A stretch of 64,000 bases of DNA from Mycobacteriales bacterium (GTDB taxonomy: Bacteria > Actinomycetota > Actinomycetes > DATLTS01), in the NCBI GenBank assembly GCA_035533475.1, contig DATLTS010000041.1, forward strand, positions 189,070 through 253,069, given 5' to 3'. Each line of letters starts with the position of its first letter. Within the stretch, counting starts at the first letter, position 1. Positions 44,298 through 53,234 of the stretch are shown here, piece after piece. Position numbers and translations under genes: made by a program. The notes under the pieces were generated by a model. That model did not search any database. It was not told the DNA's origin and worked only from the letters and a program-made list of their open reading frames with translations.

Positions 44298-44644
44298 GTC
44301 TGCACACCCCTCTGGTGGACCGTCCGGCTGCCATAGCGCTGTCTAGCCGATGGGACCGACAATTTCGTCGCCGGGCGTGACCCTAGGCGCCCTGCGCCGG
44401 CCCGGCTATCGGACGCGAGGTGTCGATCTCCGGGCCGGTGGACAGCTGTGGGGACGCGGTGTGGGCAACTCCGCCAGGCCGGTGCACAGCGTGTGGATGA
44501 CCTGTGGAGGCCGCGCGCTCCCGGCCGCCGGCGACCCAGGTGAGCAGGGACGACCCGGCATCGGGGTTGTGGAGACAAAATAATCCGGTCCGAGCCCGGC
44601 CCGGGGTCCTCCCAGCCGGGCCCCTGACCGTCGCCGGCCGGGTA
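44298..44644. other. 347-bp dnaB-rplI intergenic region
   Basis: No convincing gene. The part near rplI has a hairpin (44598-44622). The rest carries several TGTGGA-like words and GTG-rich sequence (44440-44580), and the dnaB leader is likely near 44298-44360, with a possible -10 TATGGC about 25-30 nt upstream of the start. Confidence 0.5.
44598..44622 (-). terminator. candidate rplI terminator hairpin
   Basis: GGCCCGG (44598-44604) pairs with CCGGGCC (44616-44622), 7 bp with an 11-nt loop, 23 nt after the rplI stop on the minus strand. No T-run follows. In high-GC actinobacteria such hairpins often terminate without a T-run, so this is plausible but unproven. Confidence 0.4.
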
Positions 44645-45094
44645 TCAGCTGGCGGCGACGACGTCGATGCTCAGCTGGACGGTGACCTGCGGGTGCAGGC
44701 GCACCTCGACGGTGTGCGAGCCCACCGTCTTGATCGGACTGGCGATATCGATGCGACGCTTGTCGAGCACCGGTCCACCGGCCGACTGGACCGCCTGGAC
44801 GATGTCGGCCGCCGTCACCGAACCGAACAGCCGGCCGCCCTGACCCGCCCGGGTCGGCAAGCTCACCTCGAGGGCCGCCAATCCGTCCGCCACCGCCTGG
44901 GCTTGACCGCGATCCGCGATCTCACGGACCTCCCGGCCCCGCCGAATGCTCGACACCTGGGTCTCCGCACCGCGGGTCCAGAGCATGGCGTCGCCCCGGG
45001 GCACCAGGAAGTTGCGGCCGTACCCGTCGCGAACCTCGACGATGTCGCCGGGCGCGCCGACTCCCGGCACGTCACGGGTGAGGATCAGCTTCAC
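44645..45094 (-). CDS. rplI: 50S ribosomal protein L9
   Basis: Large-subunit protein near the L1 stalk. 149 residues: MKLILTRDVPGVGAPGDIVEVRDGYGRNFLVPRGDAM, the L9 N-terminal domain, a long central helix, and a C-terminal domain (IKTVGSHTVEVRLHPQVTVQLSIDV). Last gene of rpsF-ssb-rpsR-rplI. Confidence 0.96.
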   Translation of the reverse strand: MKLILTRDVPGVGAPGDIVEVRDGYGRNFLVPRGDAMLWTRGAETQVSSIRRGREVREIADRGQAQAVADGLAALEVSLPTRAGQGGRLFGSVTAADIVQAVQSAGGPVLDKRRIDIASPIKTVGSHTVEVRLHPQVTVQLSIDVVAAS

Positions 45095-45105
45095 GAAGAA
45101 CCCTC

Positions 45106-45342
45106 CTACCGCGCGGTGCTCGTGTAGGGGAGCATGGCCATCTCGCGGCTGTTCTTGACCGCAGTCGCCACGTCACGCTGATGCTGGCTGCAGTTGCCCG
45201 TCACCCGACGGGCCCGGATCTTGCCGCGGTCGGAAACGTATTTGCGCAGCAGCCCCGTGTCCTTGTAGTCGACATACGTGACCTTGTCCTTGCAGAACAC
45301 ACAGACCTTCTTCTTCGGCTTGCGGGCCGGGGGCTTGGCCAT
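45106..45342 (-). CDS. rpsR: 30S ribosomal protein S18 (zinc-ribbon type)
   Basis: 78-residue S18. The N-terminal [39 protein letters not shown] keeps a CX2C and later a Cys, the zinc-binding (C+) form; actinobacteria also encode zinc-free paralogues made under zinc limitation. ATG 45342; longer frame upstream has no support. Confidence 0.95.
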   Translation of the reverse strand: MAKPPARKPKKKVCVFCKDKVTYVDYKDTGLLRKYVSDRGKIRARRVTGNCSQHQRDVATAVKNSREMAMLPYTSTAR

Positions 45343-45386
45343 CGAAGTGCTCCTCAACTGATGTCCTGTGGCTCGTGACACGGCGG

Positions 45387-45893
45387 CTAGAACGGCGGTT
45401 CGTCGGAGAGCCCACCGGCGGTGGACGCCCAAGGGTCGTCGCCACCCGGTGTGCGCGCCGGAGCCGTCCAGGCGTCGTCGCCGCCCGGGGCGGCGCCCGG
45501 CCCCGTGCCGCCGGCCCCCCCGCCGGAGCGGCTGGTCCGGTTCACCTTGGCGGTCGCGCTGCGCAATGACGGGCCGACCTCGTCGACCTCGATTTCGAAG
45601 ACCGTGCGCTTCTCGCCTTCCTTGGTCTCGTAGGAGCGCGACTTGAGCCGGCCCTGAACGATGACGCGAGTGCCGCGATGCAGCGACTCGGCCACGTTCT
45701 CCGCCGCCTGTCGCCACACATTGCATGACAAGAAGAGGCTTTCGCCGTCCTTCCACTCGTTGGTCTGACGGTCCATGTAGCGGGGCGTCGAGGCGATCCG
45801 GAACTTCGCAACCGCGGCGCCACTCGGCGTGAACCGCAACTCCGGGTCGTCGACGAGGTTTCCGACGATCGTGATCTGGGTGTCACCAGCCAT
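45387..45893 (-). CDS. ssb: single-stranded DNA-binding protein
   Basis: Binds single-stranded DNA in replication and repair. 168 residues: OB fold ([37 protein letters not shown]), a Gly-rich linker, and the acidic partner-binding tail DEPPF. ATG 45893 with GGGAGG upstream. Between rpsF and rpsR, as in most actinobacteria. Confidence 0.97.
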   Translation of the reverse strand: MAGDTQITIVGNLVDDPELRFTPSGAAVAKFRIASTPRYMDRQTNEWKDGESLFLSCNVWRQAAENVAESLHRGTRVIVQGRLKSRSYETKEGEKRTVFEIEVDEVGPSLRSATAKVNRTSRSGGGAGGTGPGAAPGGDDAWTAPARTPGGDDPWASTAGGLSDEPPF

Positions 45894-45906
45894 GACAGCG
45901 CCTCCC

Positions 45907-46197
45907 TTACCGGGCGTCCGGACGGATGAGTTTGGTCCGCAGCACCGACTCATTCAGGTTGAGCTGGCGGTCGAGCTCCTTGACGGTGTCCGGCTCGGCG
46001 GTGAGGTCGATCACCGCGTAGATGCCCTCCACCTTGTGCGTGATCTCAAAGGCGAGCCGACGCCGGCCCCAGATGTCGATCTTCTCGACACTGCCCCCGC
46101 CCTGGCGGACCACGCTGAGAAACTGCTCGAGGGACGGGGCGATCGTGCGTTCCTCTAGATCAGGATCGAGGATGACCATCAACTCGTAGTGACGCAT
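45907..46197 (-). CDS. rpsF: 30S ribosomal protein S6
   Basis: Small-subunit protein that pairs with S18. 96 residues: [17 protein letters not shown], then [26 protein letters not shown] and ending [15 protein letters not shown] 46197 has a GGAGGTG site. First gene of the rpsF-ssb-rpsR-rplI run. Confidence 0.96.
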   Translation of the reverse strand: MRHYELMVILDPDLEERTIAPSLEQFLSVVRQGGGSVEKIDIWGRRRLAFEITHKVEGIYAVIDLTAEPDTVKELDRQLNLNESVLRTKLIRPDAR

Positions 46198-46276
46198 GCG
46201 TAACCCCACCTCCTCTGGACTCGGCGGCCACGGGCATTCCGTGACAGGAGGGATCTCGCGTCGCGAGGGGGACAGG

Positions 46277-47026
46277 CTATCGCACCGGCGGCACTGTGGG
46301 TTCGGCGAGCAACACCCGGACCTGACCGACGGCCAGCCCGGCGAGCAGCACGGCGGCGACGACGGCCGCGAGGCCGAGCGCGCGGGGCTGCGGCTGCTCG
46401 GTCGACGCGGCCGGGCCCGCTGCATTGGGTACCGCGCCCCCGGAACTGGGCGCGCCGAGCACCGGCGGGCTGCCCGGACCGTTCGGTGCGACGGACGTTC
46501 CCGGCGGCCCGGGAATGAGCCCGGGGAACGACGGCTCGGGGCTGGTCGGCGCCAGACTCGGCGGGACGGAGTTGGCGGGGCTGGTCGATGCTCGCGGCGT
46601 GACCGTTGGCGTCGGCGTGACCGCGGACCGGCTGGGAGCAGGCGTCGGCGACGCCGACGCCGGGTCGGCCTCGATGCTCATCGAGACCGTGTTGTCGATG
46701 AGCGAGGTCCCGGTCACCCGGTGCGTGCCGGCCAGCGGCCGGTAGTCGGTGGGCGAGGTCCCTCCGGTTGGGATCGAGCCGCTGCTGTAGCCCTGGGCGG
46801 TGACCGTGTAGCTGAAGCTGGTGTGGTTGGCGAACATCACCGTGGTGCCCACGGGGACCCGCAGCAGCTTGGTGTCGAACGTCGCCGGGTTGACTCCACT
46901 CTGCTCGATCGTGACCGTCTTCGACTGGGGCGCCGATGCGTGTGCAACACCCAGGCCGGCCACCGCGAGGCAGCAAAGGACGCCCCCCAGCGCAGTCGCG
47001 ATCGTCCGAACCCGGTGTAGCGGCAC
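46277..47026 (-). CDS. cupredoxin-like surface protein with proline-rich stalk
   Basis: A 249-residue exported protein. A signal peptide ([21 protein letters not shown]) is followed by a small beta domain (about 33-120; [46 protein letters not shown]) that resembles a cupredoxin fold with possible copper ligand His but no clear full ligand set. A long Pro/Ser/Thr-rich stalk and a C-terminal membrane helix ([21 protein letters not shown]) follow. So it is probably anchored in the membrane and projects outside. GTG start. Lies directly upstream of rpsF. Confidence 0.65.
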   Translation of the reverse strand: MPLHRVRTIATALGGVLCCLAVAGLGVAHASAPQSKTVTIEQSGVNPATFDTKLLRVPVGTTVMFANHTSFSYTVTAQGYSSGSIPTGGTSPTDYRPLAGTHRVTGTSLIDNTVSMSIEADPASASPTPAPSRSAVTPTPTVTPRASTSPANSVPPSLAPTSPEPSFPGLIPGPPGTSVAPNGPGSPPVLGAPSSGGAVPNAAGPAASTEQPQPRALGLAAVVAAVLLAGLAVGQVRVLLAEPTVPPVR

Positions 47027-47099
47027 AGGTCATCGTCGCATCCGTGCCGCGGTCGGGCGGCCCGAGGCGGCCGGTGATCGGGCCGTTCAGAGCGGAAGT

Positions 47100-48284
47100 T
47101 CAGCCCACCCAGTGGCCCTGGGTGAACGCGATGACGAGCACCGCCCCAAGCGGGGCGGCGAGCGCCAGGTAGGTAACGTGCACGGCCGGTCTACGCAGGG
47201 CGGCGCCCGCCAACATGACCCAGAGTGGCCACCACAGCAAGGTGGCCCGACCGACCGAGAGGTAGAAGCTCGAGGTGGCGAAGGCGGCAACCTGGGCCCC
47301 CACGTAGCCGGCCTCACCCCAACGTCTCCGGTACAGCAACACGAGGCTGAGCACCACGCCCAGCGCGACGGCCAGCAGCTCTGTGCGAAACGACCACGCG
47401 TACGCGGCCCCTTGATTCGGGTTCCACGCGGCATGCCACGTGGTCAGGAACGACTGCCACGGGCTGGTGAACGACCGGCCCCAGCCGAGCGCCTGGGCGT
47501 GTTGCCAGGCCAGCCAGTCGCCGGTCCGCGCCCGCAGATAGCCGAAGTAGCCGCCGACCGCCAGCCAGGGGGCGAGCAGCCAGCCGGCCCCGGCATCCAC
47601 CGGACGAGGGCGCGAGCGACGGGTTGCCAAATACTCGATCGCAAGGGCCAGCGCCAGGAACACTCCGGTGATCCGGACCAGGCTCGCCCCGGCGGCAAGC
47701 AGCCCCGCCGAACGCCAGCGAGCGTGCCGCCCGGCGAGCCACGCCGGCAGCGCGAACGCCAGGAACAGCGACTCCGAGTACCCGGCGAAAAGAAAGACCG
47801 CGAACGGCGAAGCGACGAGGTAGAGCACGCTTCGTCGGCCCTGCTCGGGGCCGCCCTCGATGGCCGCGATCCGGGCCAACGCCACCGCCGCAACCGCTCC
47901 GGCCACCGCGGAGATGGCCAGCCCCGCGAGGATCCAGCTGGGGATCACTACGTGTACCGCCCGGAGCAGCAAGGGCTCGCCCGGGAAGAACGCCGCGACC
48001 CCCTGGTCGGGATAGTGCCGGGGATAGCCGAAATACCCCCAACGGGCGATCTTGTCGAAGAGCCCGACGTCCCACCGGTTCCACAGCGCCGAGAACGAGG
48101 GCATCCGCCCGGCCGATACGTCGCCCACGGTCCAGGCACCGGCAACTGCGAGAACGGCGACCGATGCCCGGCTGGCGATCCAGACGGTGAGCGCGTCGCG
48201 GGTCAGCCGGGGCCCACCGGCCGCGGGTCGAGGGGAGCGCCGCGTGCTCCGCCGGACGCCGGCACCGGTCTCGGTCAGGCCCAC
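47100..48284 (-). CDS. PIG-V/GT-C family mannosyltransferase-like membrane protein
   Basis: A 394-residue polytopic protein with about ten membrane helices. LWNRWDVGLFDKIARWGYFGYP near residue 66 has the Trp-Asp of the GT-C PIG-V-type loop, followed by FFPGEPLLLRAVH and LYLVASPFAVFLFAGYSESLFLAFALPAW, also PIG-V-like. These use a polyprenyl-phosphate sugar on the outer face. The gene overlaps the next GT87 gene by 10 nt, so it is probably the same transcript. Acceptor unknown. Confidence 0.8.
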   Translation of the reverse strand: MGLTETGAGVRRSTRRSPRPAAGGPRLTRDALTVWIASRASVAVLAVAGAWTVGDVSAGRMPSFSALWNRWDVGLFDKIARWGYFGYPRHYPDQGVAAFFPGEPLLLRAVHVVIPSWILAGLAISAVAGAVAAVALARIAAIEGGPEQGRRSVLYLVASPFAVFLFAGYSESLFLAFALPAWLAGRHARWRSAGLLAAGASLVRITGVFLALALAIEYLATRRSRPRPVDAGAGWLLAPWLAVGGYFGYLRARTGDWLAWQHAQALGWGRSFTSPWQSFLTTWHAAWNPNQGAAYAWSFRTELLAVALGVVLSLVLLYRRRWGEAGYVGAQVAAFATSSFYLSVGRATLLWWPLWVMLAGAALRRPAVHVTYLALAAPLGAVLVIAFTQGHWVG

Positions 48285-49636
48285 GACGCCAGGGGGCCGG
48301 CCATCGGGTCGTCGACCTCGGCGGTCCGGACGACGTCGAGCTCAGGGTGCAGGATCTCCCGGACCACGAGTCCGGCAAGAACCAGCAGGACGGCGTCACG
48401 GGCCAGGACCGACCAGAGGAACACCCATTCGGGCACGCCCTGCCCCGCCTTGTCGTTGCCGACGAAGAAGTAGAAGCGGGTGAACAACAGCCAGACCTCG
48501 CTGGCTTGCCAGAGCAGGAAGGTCCCCCACCGAGGCCGGGCGAGGACTGCGAGCGGGAGCAGCCACAGGCTGTACTGCGGTGACCAGACCTTGTTGCCCA
48601 GCAGGAAAGCCAGCAGCACGAGGAACGCAACCTGGGCGACCCGCGGCCGGGTTGGCGCCGCCAGGGTGAGCGCCAGCACCGCACCGACGAGGACGACGAG
48701 CAGAACGGCGACGGAGATCGAGAACGCGGTTCCGGTCCAGGGTGTGTTCTGTCGGCCGACTGCGTACTGCAATCCGAACCAGAGGGAATCCCAGTCGGCG
48801 AGCCGGTGGAGGTTCCCGGAGTAGAACCGTCCGAACGACGCCGGATAGAGCAGCCAGATCGGCAGGTCGACGACGAGCCACGCCACGGCCGCGGAGCGGA
48901 GCGCCGCGAGTGCGGGACCCAGCCGGCGTGACCGCAGGGCCAGCGGAGGAAGCACCAGCACGAGGATGAGCAGCGGGTAGAGCTTCGCCGCGACCCCGAG
49001 GCCCAGGGCCGCCCCGGCCCAGCCGGGGCGGTTACGGCTCCAGGCCCACAGCCCGGCACCGGTCAGCGCGACCGCCAGCAGGTCCCAGTTGGTGAACGCC
49101 TGGAGCACGAGGACCGGGGCGACCGCGACCATCATGGCGTCCCACGGCCGTCGCCGTCCGGCGAGTCGAACCGTGGAGGCGACCAGGACCAATGCGCAGA
49201 GCGTCAGCAAGATCGCAGTGACGTCGAAGAACCCTTGCGGGCGGTCGCCGGGCGGAAACAGCCGGGCACCCTCCATGGCCACCGCCATCACCCCGCCGGT
49301 GAGGACCGGGTACTCGACGGCGTGATCCCGGTAAGGCAGCTGACCCTGATCGAGACGCTCGGCGTAATAGAGCGCGACGACGTCGGAGTAGCACATCGTC
49401 GTGTACTGGCGCTCGTGCACCCAGTTGGACGGGTCGCGACAGTAGTACTTCTGCGCCCAGCCCAGGGCGCAAGCCGCCACCGTGACCAGCAGCAGGATTC
49501 GGACCGGCCACCAGAACCGCTGCCGGGGGCGGGTCGCGTGTCGACCCCAGGGACCACCGATGAGCTCGCTCATCCCGTGCGCGAACGGGTCGGACCGGGT
49601 CGGCGCGACCTCGGACGGGGTGGTCACGGGGCCCAT
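48275..49636 (-). CDS. GT87/DUF2029 mannosyltransferase-like membrane protein (Rv0051 type)
   Basis: A 453-residue GT-C type protein with about eleven membrane helices. QLPYRDHAVEYPVLTGGVMAVAM near residue 98, with the Asp-containing YRDHAVEYP loop, and SGNLHRLADWDSLWFGLQYAV and WSPQYSLWLLPLAVLA are typical of DUF2029 polyprenyl-phosphomannose-dependent mannosyltransferases. ATG with AGGTGAT upstream. Next to the PBP gene as in M. tuberculosis (Rv0050/Rv0051), suggesting cell-envelope glycan work. Confidence 0.85.
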   Translation of the reverse strand: MGPVTTPSEVAPTRSDPFAHGMSELIGGPWGRHATRPRQRFWWPVRILLLVTVAACALGWAQKYYCRDPSNWVHERQYTTMCYSDVVALYYAERLDQGQLPYRDHAVEYPVLTGGVMAVAMEGARLFPPGDRPQGFFDVTAILLTLCALVLVASTVRLAGRRRPWDAMMVAVAPVLVLQAFTNWDLLAVALTGAGLWAWSRNRPGWAGAALGLGVAAKLYPLLILVLVLPPLALRSRRLGPALAALRSAAVAWLVVDLPIWLLYPASFGRFYSGNLHRLADWDSLWFGLQYAVGRQNTPWTGTAFSISVAVLLVVLVGAVLALTLAAPTRPRVAQVAFLVLLAFLLGNKVWSPQYSLWLLPLAVLARPRWGTFLLWQASEVWLLFTRFYFFVGNDKAGQGVPEWVFLWSVLARDAVLLVLAGLVVREILHPELDVVRTAEVDDPMAGPLASWA

Positions 49637-49672
49637 GGTGCCGCATCACCTGGGCCGCTACGCCAAGCACTC

Positions 49673-51829
49673 CTAGGGCGGCGCCGGGGTGCTCCCCGCG
49701 CCGCCGGCCGGGGCAGCCGTCGGCGGGGGCGTCGAGCTCGACGGTGTGGGACTGGAACTCGGGTTGAGCGACGGGGTCACGGACGGACCCACGCTGACCG
49801 TAACCCTCGGGGTCGGGGGTGGGGAGGGCAGCGTGGCCGAAGCGGTCGGGGTAGGGGTCGGGGAACGCGTTTTCGAGGGCGTCGGACTCGCGCTAGCCGG
49901 GGTGGGAGTGCCGATCGCGCTGGGTGCGGGGAACTGCACGATCGGCGCTTTCGCGAGTGCCAGGTTCATGAAGGTCTGCCACGCCGCGGCCGGCGGTCCG
50001 CCGCCGAACACCTCACCGTTGCCGCCGGTGGGAAGCGGCGAGCCGTTGAGGTTCCCGAGCCAAACGGCACCGCAAAGCTGAGGGGTGTAGCCAACGAACC
50101 AGGCGTCCCGGTTCGCGTTGTTGTTGCCGCTGGAGGTCCCGGTCTTCCCGGCGGCCGGCCGGCCGTTGGCCAACGACTTCCCATAGGCGGTTCCGAGCGG
50201 GTTGTCGAGCACCTGCTCCAGTGCGTACGTGGCGTCGGCGGCGACCTTCGGGTCGATGACCTGGTGGACCTTCGGGTGGGCCGTGTAGACCACCTGCCCG
50301 GCCTGGGTCGTCACCTTCGCGACGAGGTAGGGGGACGCCTCCACCCCTTGCGCCGCGATGGTCGCGTACCCAACCGCTTGGTCCAGGGGTCGGACGTCGT
50401 AAACACCGAGTGCGATCCCCGCACTGGTATAGCCGTTCGGATCCGCCAGCACGTCGGTGGCGGGAATCCCCGCGGCGTGTGCGGTCGCGGCAATCTTGTC
50501 CGGGCCGACCTGGATGGCGAGCGGAACGTAGACCGTGTTGATCGATCGGGCGGTCGCATCGATCAGGCTGCACCGAGGGCACTGCTCGCCCCCGGCGTTG
50601 GACAGGCCACCCGGATACCCAGGGATCGCCTTGGGCGAGGTCCCGTCGAAGACCTGGTCAAGGCTGACCCCCTGGGCGAGCGCGGTCATCAGCACGTAGG
50701 GCTTGAAGCTCGACCCGGGCTGGGTCTTCGCCTGAACCAGGTCGTCGAAGGCCCCGGGAATCTTGGGATCGCCGAAATTCGCACCGCCGTAGTAGGCCCG
50801 GACCGCCCCGTCGCCGGGCTGGACCGCGACCAGGGCGCTGACCGGCCCGGGCACTGCCGCATGCAGCTGGTTCTCGGCGGTGACAGCCGCCCGCTGGTCG
50901 CGGGCGTCGATCGTGGTCGTGATCCGGTAGCCGCCCGCCTCCAGCTGGGCGCCGGAGATCCCGTGCGCCGCGAGCTCGGCCCTGACGGCGGCCACGATGA
51001 ACCCGCCTGGGCCCTGTCCGACGGCCGCTGAATGCGGCTGGAGGACCGGCGGGTAGCGCAGCAGCGCGGCCTTGTCGGCCGGTAGCCAGCCTTTGATCAC
51101 CATGCCGTGGATTACGTAGTGCCACCGATTCACAGCGGCGGTGCGGTCCTCGGCCGGATCGAAGATCGCCGGCGCGTCGATAACCGCCGCGAGGACCGCG
51201 CCCTGCGCAACATTGAGCGCGCCGACGTCGACCCCGAAGTACGCGCGGGCCGCGGCCTCGATCCCGTAGGCCCCCCGGCCGAAGTAGATCGTGTTCAGGT
51301 AGTCCTCGAGGACGGTGTTCTTCGACCTGGTGCGGTCGATTTTGATCGCCAGGAAGACCTCACGGATCTTGCGGGAAAAGGTCCGGGCCTGGGTGAGATA
51401 GGCGTTTTTCGCATATTGCTGAGTGATCGTGGAGCCGCCCTGCTGACTACCCCCGGTGATGTCCACGAACATCGCGCGGGCGATCCCAGGGATCGAGATG
51501 CCCGGCTCCGAGTAGTAGTTCCGGTCCTCGGCCGCGAGCACCGCGAACCGCACCGCCGCCGGGACCCGGGAGAGCGGGACGTCCACCCGGTCGACGCTGC
51601 CCAGGCGGCCCAGCACGGTGTGCCCGTCGGAGGCATACACGTAGGTGGTCTGCGCGCTGGCCACCGCGCTCGGGTTCGGAATCGTCGTGGTGGCATAGCC
51701 GACGGCCACGAGCGCGATGACCAGCCCAACCGCGCCGAGCAGACCAACCAGCACCTGCCGGCGGGTCGGGACGGCCCGGCGCCAGCCGCGGGCGACCGAC
51801 CGGCGGCGCCCGGCCGCGACTTTTCCCAC
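49673..51829 (-). CDS. ponA: class A penicillin-binding protein (PonA-like)
   Basis: Bifunctional peptidoglycan synthase. 718 residues: short cytoplasmic N-terminus, a membrane helix (VLVGLLGAVGLVIALVAVGYA), GT51 glycosyltransferase (AAEDRNYYSEPGISIPGIARA, GGSTITQQYAKNAYL), transpeptidase with SXXK (PGSSFKPYVL), SXN (ARSINTVYV) and KTG (AGKTGTSSGNN) motifs. The last about 85 residues are Pro/Ser/Thr-rich, common in actinobacterial PonA. GTG start. Gene symbol given by class and synteny with Rv0050. Confidence 0.95.
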   Translation of the reverse strand: MGKVAAGRRRSVARGWRRAVPTRRQVLVGLLGAVGLVIALVAVGYATTTIPNPSAVASAQTTYVYASDGHTVLGRLGSVDRVDVPLSRVPAAVRFAVLAAEDRNYYSEPGISIPGIARAMFVDITGGSQQGGSTITQQYAKNAYLTQARTFSRKIREVFLAIKIDRTRSKNTVLEDYLNTIYFGRGAYGIEAAARAYFGVDVGALNVAQGAVLAAVIDAPAIFDPAEDRTAAVNRWHYVIHGMVIKGWLPADKAALLRYPPVLQPHSAAVGQGPGGFIVAAVRAELAAHGISGAQLEAGGYRITTTIDARDQRAAVTAENQLHAAVPGPVSALVAVQPGDGAVRAYYGGANFGDPKIPGAFDDLVQAKTQPGSSFKPYVLMTALAQGVSLDQVFDGTSPKAIPGYPGGLSNAGGEQCPRCSLIDATARSINTVYVPLAIQVGPDKIAATAHAAGIPATDVLADPNGYTSAGIALGVYDVRPLDQAVGYATIAAQGVEASPYLVAKVTTQAGQVVYTAHPKVHQVIDPKVAADATYALEQVLDNPLGTAYGKSLANGRPAAGKTGTSSGNNNANRDAWFVGYTPQLCGAVWLGNLNGSPLPTGGNGEVFGGGPPAAAWQTFMNLALAKAPIVQFPAPSAIGTPTPASASPTPSKTRSPTPTPTASATLPSPPPTPRVTVSVGPSVTPSLNPSSSPTPSSSTPPPTAAPAGGAGSTPAPP

Positions 51830-51872
51830 GGCTGCACTGTGCCCCCTGACCGGGGGCGATCAAACCGGGGGG

Positions 51873-52295
51873 TTACTCCTCGGCCGCGCGGCGGGTCCGA
51901 CCGGACCGGCGCCCACGGCCCGGCTCGGCTCGGCCGGTCCCCAGGACGTAGGAGGTCGTGAGGTGATTCCAGCCACAGGACCGACACACCTCGACGACAT
52001 AAACGGTGAACTCCGGAAGTTCGCGGGCCAGTTCCGCGAGGTCCCCCCGCACGCGAACCCGGCCGTTCGTCTCACCCTTGAAACAGTCGCCGTAGGTGTA
52101 GGTGACGTGGATCAGCCGTTCTTTCCGGCAGACCGGGCACGAAGTGTCCGTGGGCTCGCCGTGGTACTTCGCGGCCCGCTTCAGGTATGGGTGGGCGTCG
52201 CAGACGTCGAGCACCGAGGCCCGGCCGGCGAAAAGGTCGGCGAGCACCGCCCGGCGCGCGAGCGAGTAGTCGATCACCGACCTAGGGGACAGCAC
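51873..52295 (-). CDS. DUF5318 family protein (Rv0049 type)
   Basis: A 140-residue protein with two CX2C pairs (SCPVCRKERL near 65; VCRSCGWNH near 112), probably a zinc site, and the conserved YSLARRAVLADLFAGRASVLDVCDAHPYLKRAAKYHG start. The family accompanies ponA in mycobacteria; function unknown. GTG 52295 is chosen because TACCCT lies 7 nt upstream; GTG 52301 is too close to that -10. It is divergent from the PadR gene. Confidence 0.85.
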   Translation of the reverse strand: MLSPRSVIDYSLARRAVLADLFAGRASVLDVCDAHPYLKRAAKYHGEPTDTSCPVCRKERLIHVTYTYGDCFKGETNGRVRVRGDLAELARELPEFTVYVVEVCRSCGWNHLTTSYVLGTGRAEPGRGRRSGRTRRAAEE

Positions 52296-52302
52296 GCGCA
52301 CC

Positions 52303-52308
52303 AGGGTA
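52303..52308 (-). promoter_or_regulatory. -10 element of leaderless DUF5318 promoter (TACCCT)
   Basis: On the minus strand TACCCT, then 7 nt, then GTG 52295. It decides the start codon. Confidence 0.5.
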
Positions 52309-52366
52309 CGCCCGATGTCCGGTATCGCGCGGGGCAAGAGTTGGGCCGGCCGCTTCCCGCTTCCCT

Positions 52367-52426
52367 GCGAGTGTGCAATTTTCGACGCGGTCCCCGCGTG
52401 CCTCATGTCGGAAATTGCACACTCGC
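52367..52426. repeat. dispersed palindromic (hairpin) repeat, copy 2
   Basis: Arms 52367-52386 and 52407-52426 (20 bp, 19 matching) around a 20-nt loop, with the same arm core GCGAGTGTGCAATTYYCGAC as copy 1 at 6410-6478. It lies in the divergent gap between the DUF5318 gene and PadR, upstream of both promoters. The conserved arms but different loop sequence suggest selection or mobility of the hairpin. Confidence 0.85.
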
Positions 52427-52487
52427 CGATCTGACCGGACCGGCAGCCAGCCGGACGGCACCCCACGGTGGCACTGCCTGCCCAGGC

Positions 52488-52543
52488 TTGCGACCGCAAC
52501 GACACTGAGGTATCTTCCCGATGTATCGCGACGATACATCGGG
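52488..52543 (+). promoter_or_regulatory. PadR gene promoter with perfect palindromic operator
   Basis: -35 TTGCGA (52488-52493), a 17-nt spacer and -10 TATCTT (52511-52516). Directly after it, CCCGATGTATCG (52517-52528) and CGATACATCGGG (52532-52543) form a perfect 27-bp palindrome. ATGTAT-N7-ATACAT inside it resembles known PadR-type operators, and it covers the expected transcription start. Autorepression by the PadR protein is the likely role. Confidence 0.75.
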
Positions 52544-52605
52544 AATCGCGTCAGGGGCACCGGAAAGGTCTCGGGCCCACGCGCGGAGAGAACTCGGAGG
52601 CAGGG

Positions 52606-53184
52606 GTGAGCAACCGTACCGGCGTGCTGGAGCTCGCCGTACTCGGGCTCCTGCACGAGACCCCACAGCACGGCTACGAACTGCGCAAGCGGCTGGCCAC
52701 GCAGCTCGGCCCGTTCCGGGCCATCTCCTACGGCTCCCTGTACCCCTGCCTCAAAAGCCTGCTGATCCGGGGCTGGATCTGCGAAGACGGGCCGGCGGCG
52801 CCGAGACCTGCCCTGACCGGTCGCCGGAGCAAGATCGTGTACAAGCTCACCGCCGAAGGCAAGGAGAGGCTTCAGGAGCTGCTCGCCGAAAGCGGTCCGG
52901 CTGCCTGGGAGGACGAAACGTTCGGCGTGCACTTCGCTCTGTTCGCGCACACCGACGCTGACGTGCGACTCAAGATCCTCGAAGGGCGGCGTACCAGGCT
53001 CGAGGAACGCCGCGAGGGGGTCCGCTCGACCCTGGGCCGGGCCCGGGAACGGCTCGACCGGTACACGCTCGAACTGCAACAGCACGGCCTCGAGTCGGTC
53101 GACCGCGAGGTCCGCTGGCTCAACGAGCTCATCGCCACCGAGCGGGGCGGGCCAACCGGGCAACCCCACTCGAGCGCACCGTGA
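52606..53184 (+). CDS. PadR family transcriptional regulator
   Basis: A 192-residue winged-helix repressor. The N-terminal [23 protein letters not shown] and [19 protein letters not shown] are PadR hallmarks; the C-terminal helices (about 110-185) form the dimer arm. GTG 52606 with GGAGG 7 nt upstream; an in-frame upstream extension reaches into the operator and is not real. It lies 50 nt before ino1 on the same strand (Rv0047c/Rv0046c order), so it may regulate both through the palindrome. Confidence 0.9.
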   Translation: MSNRTGVLELAVLGLLHETPQHGYELRKRLATQLGPFRAISYGSLYPCLKSLLIRGWICEDGPAAPRPALTGRRSKIVYKLTAEGKERLQELLAESGPAAWEDETFGVHFALFAHTDADVRLKILEGRRTRLEERREGVRSTLGRARERLDRYTLELQQHGLESVDREVRWLNELIATERGGPTGQPHSSAP

Positions 53185-53234
53185 GCCCGCACATCCCACC
53201 GTTCGAACATCAAACGAGACAAGGAGTGGCCGGA

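Noticed and set aside
52468-52605. Upstream extension of PadR
   Set aside because: Would code through the promoter and palindrome; GTG 52606 has a good ribosome site and matches the PadR N-terminus.
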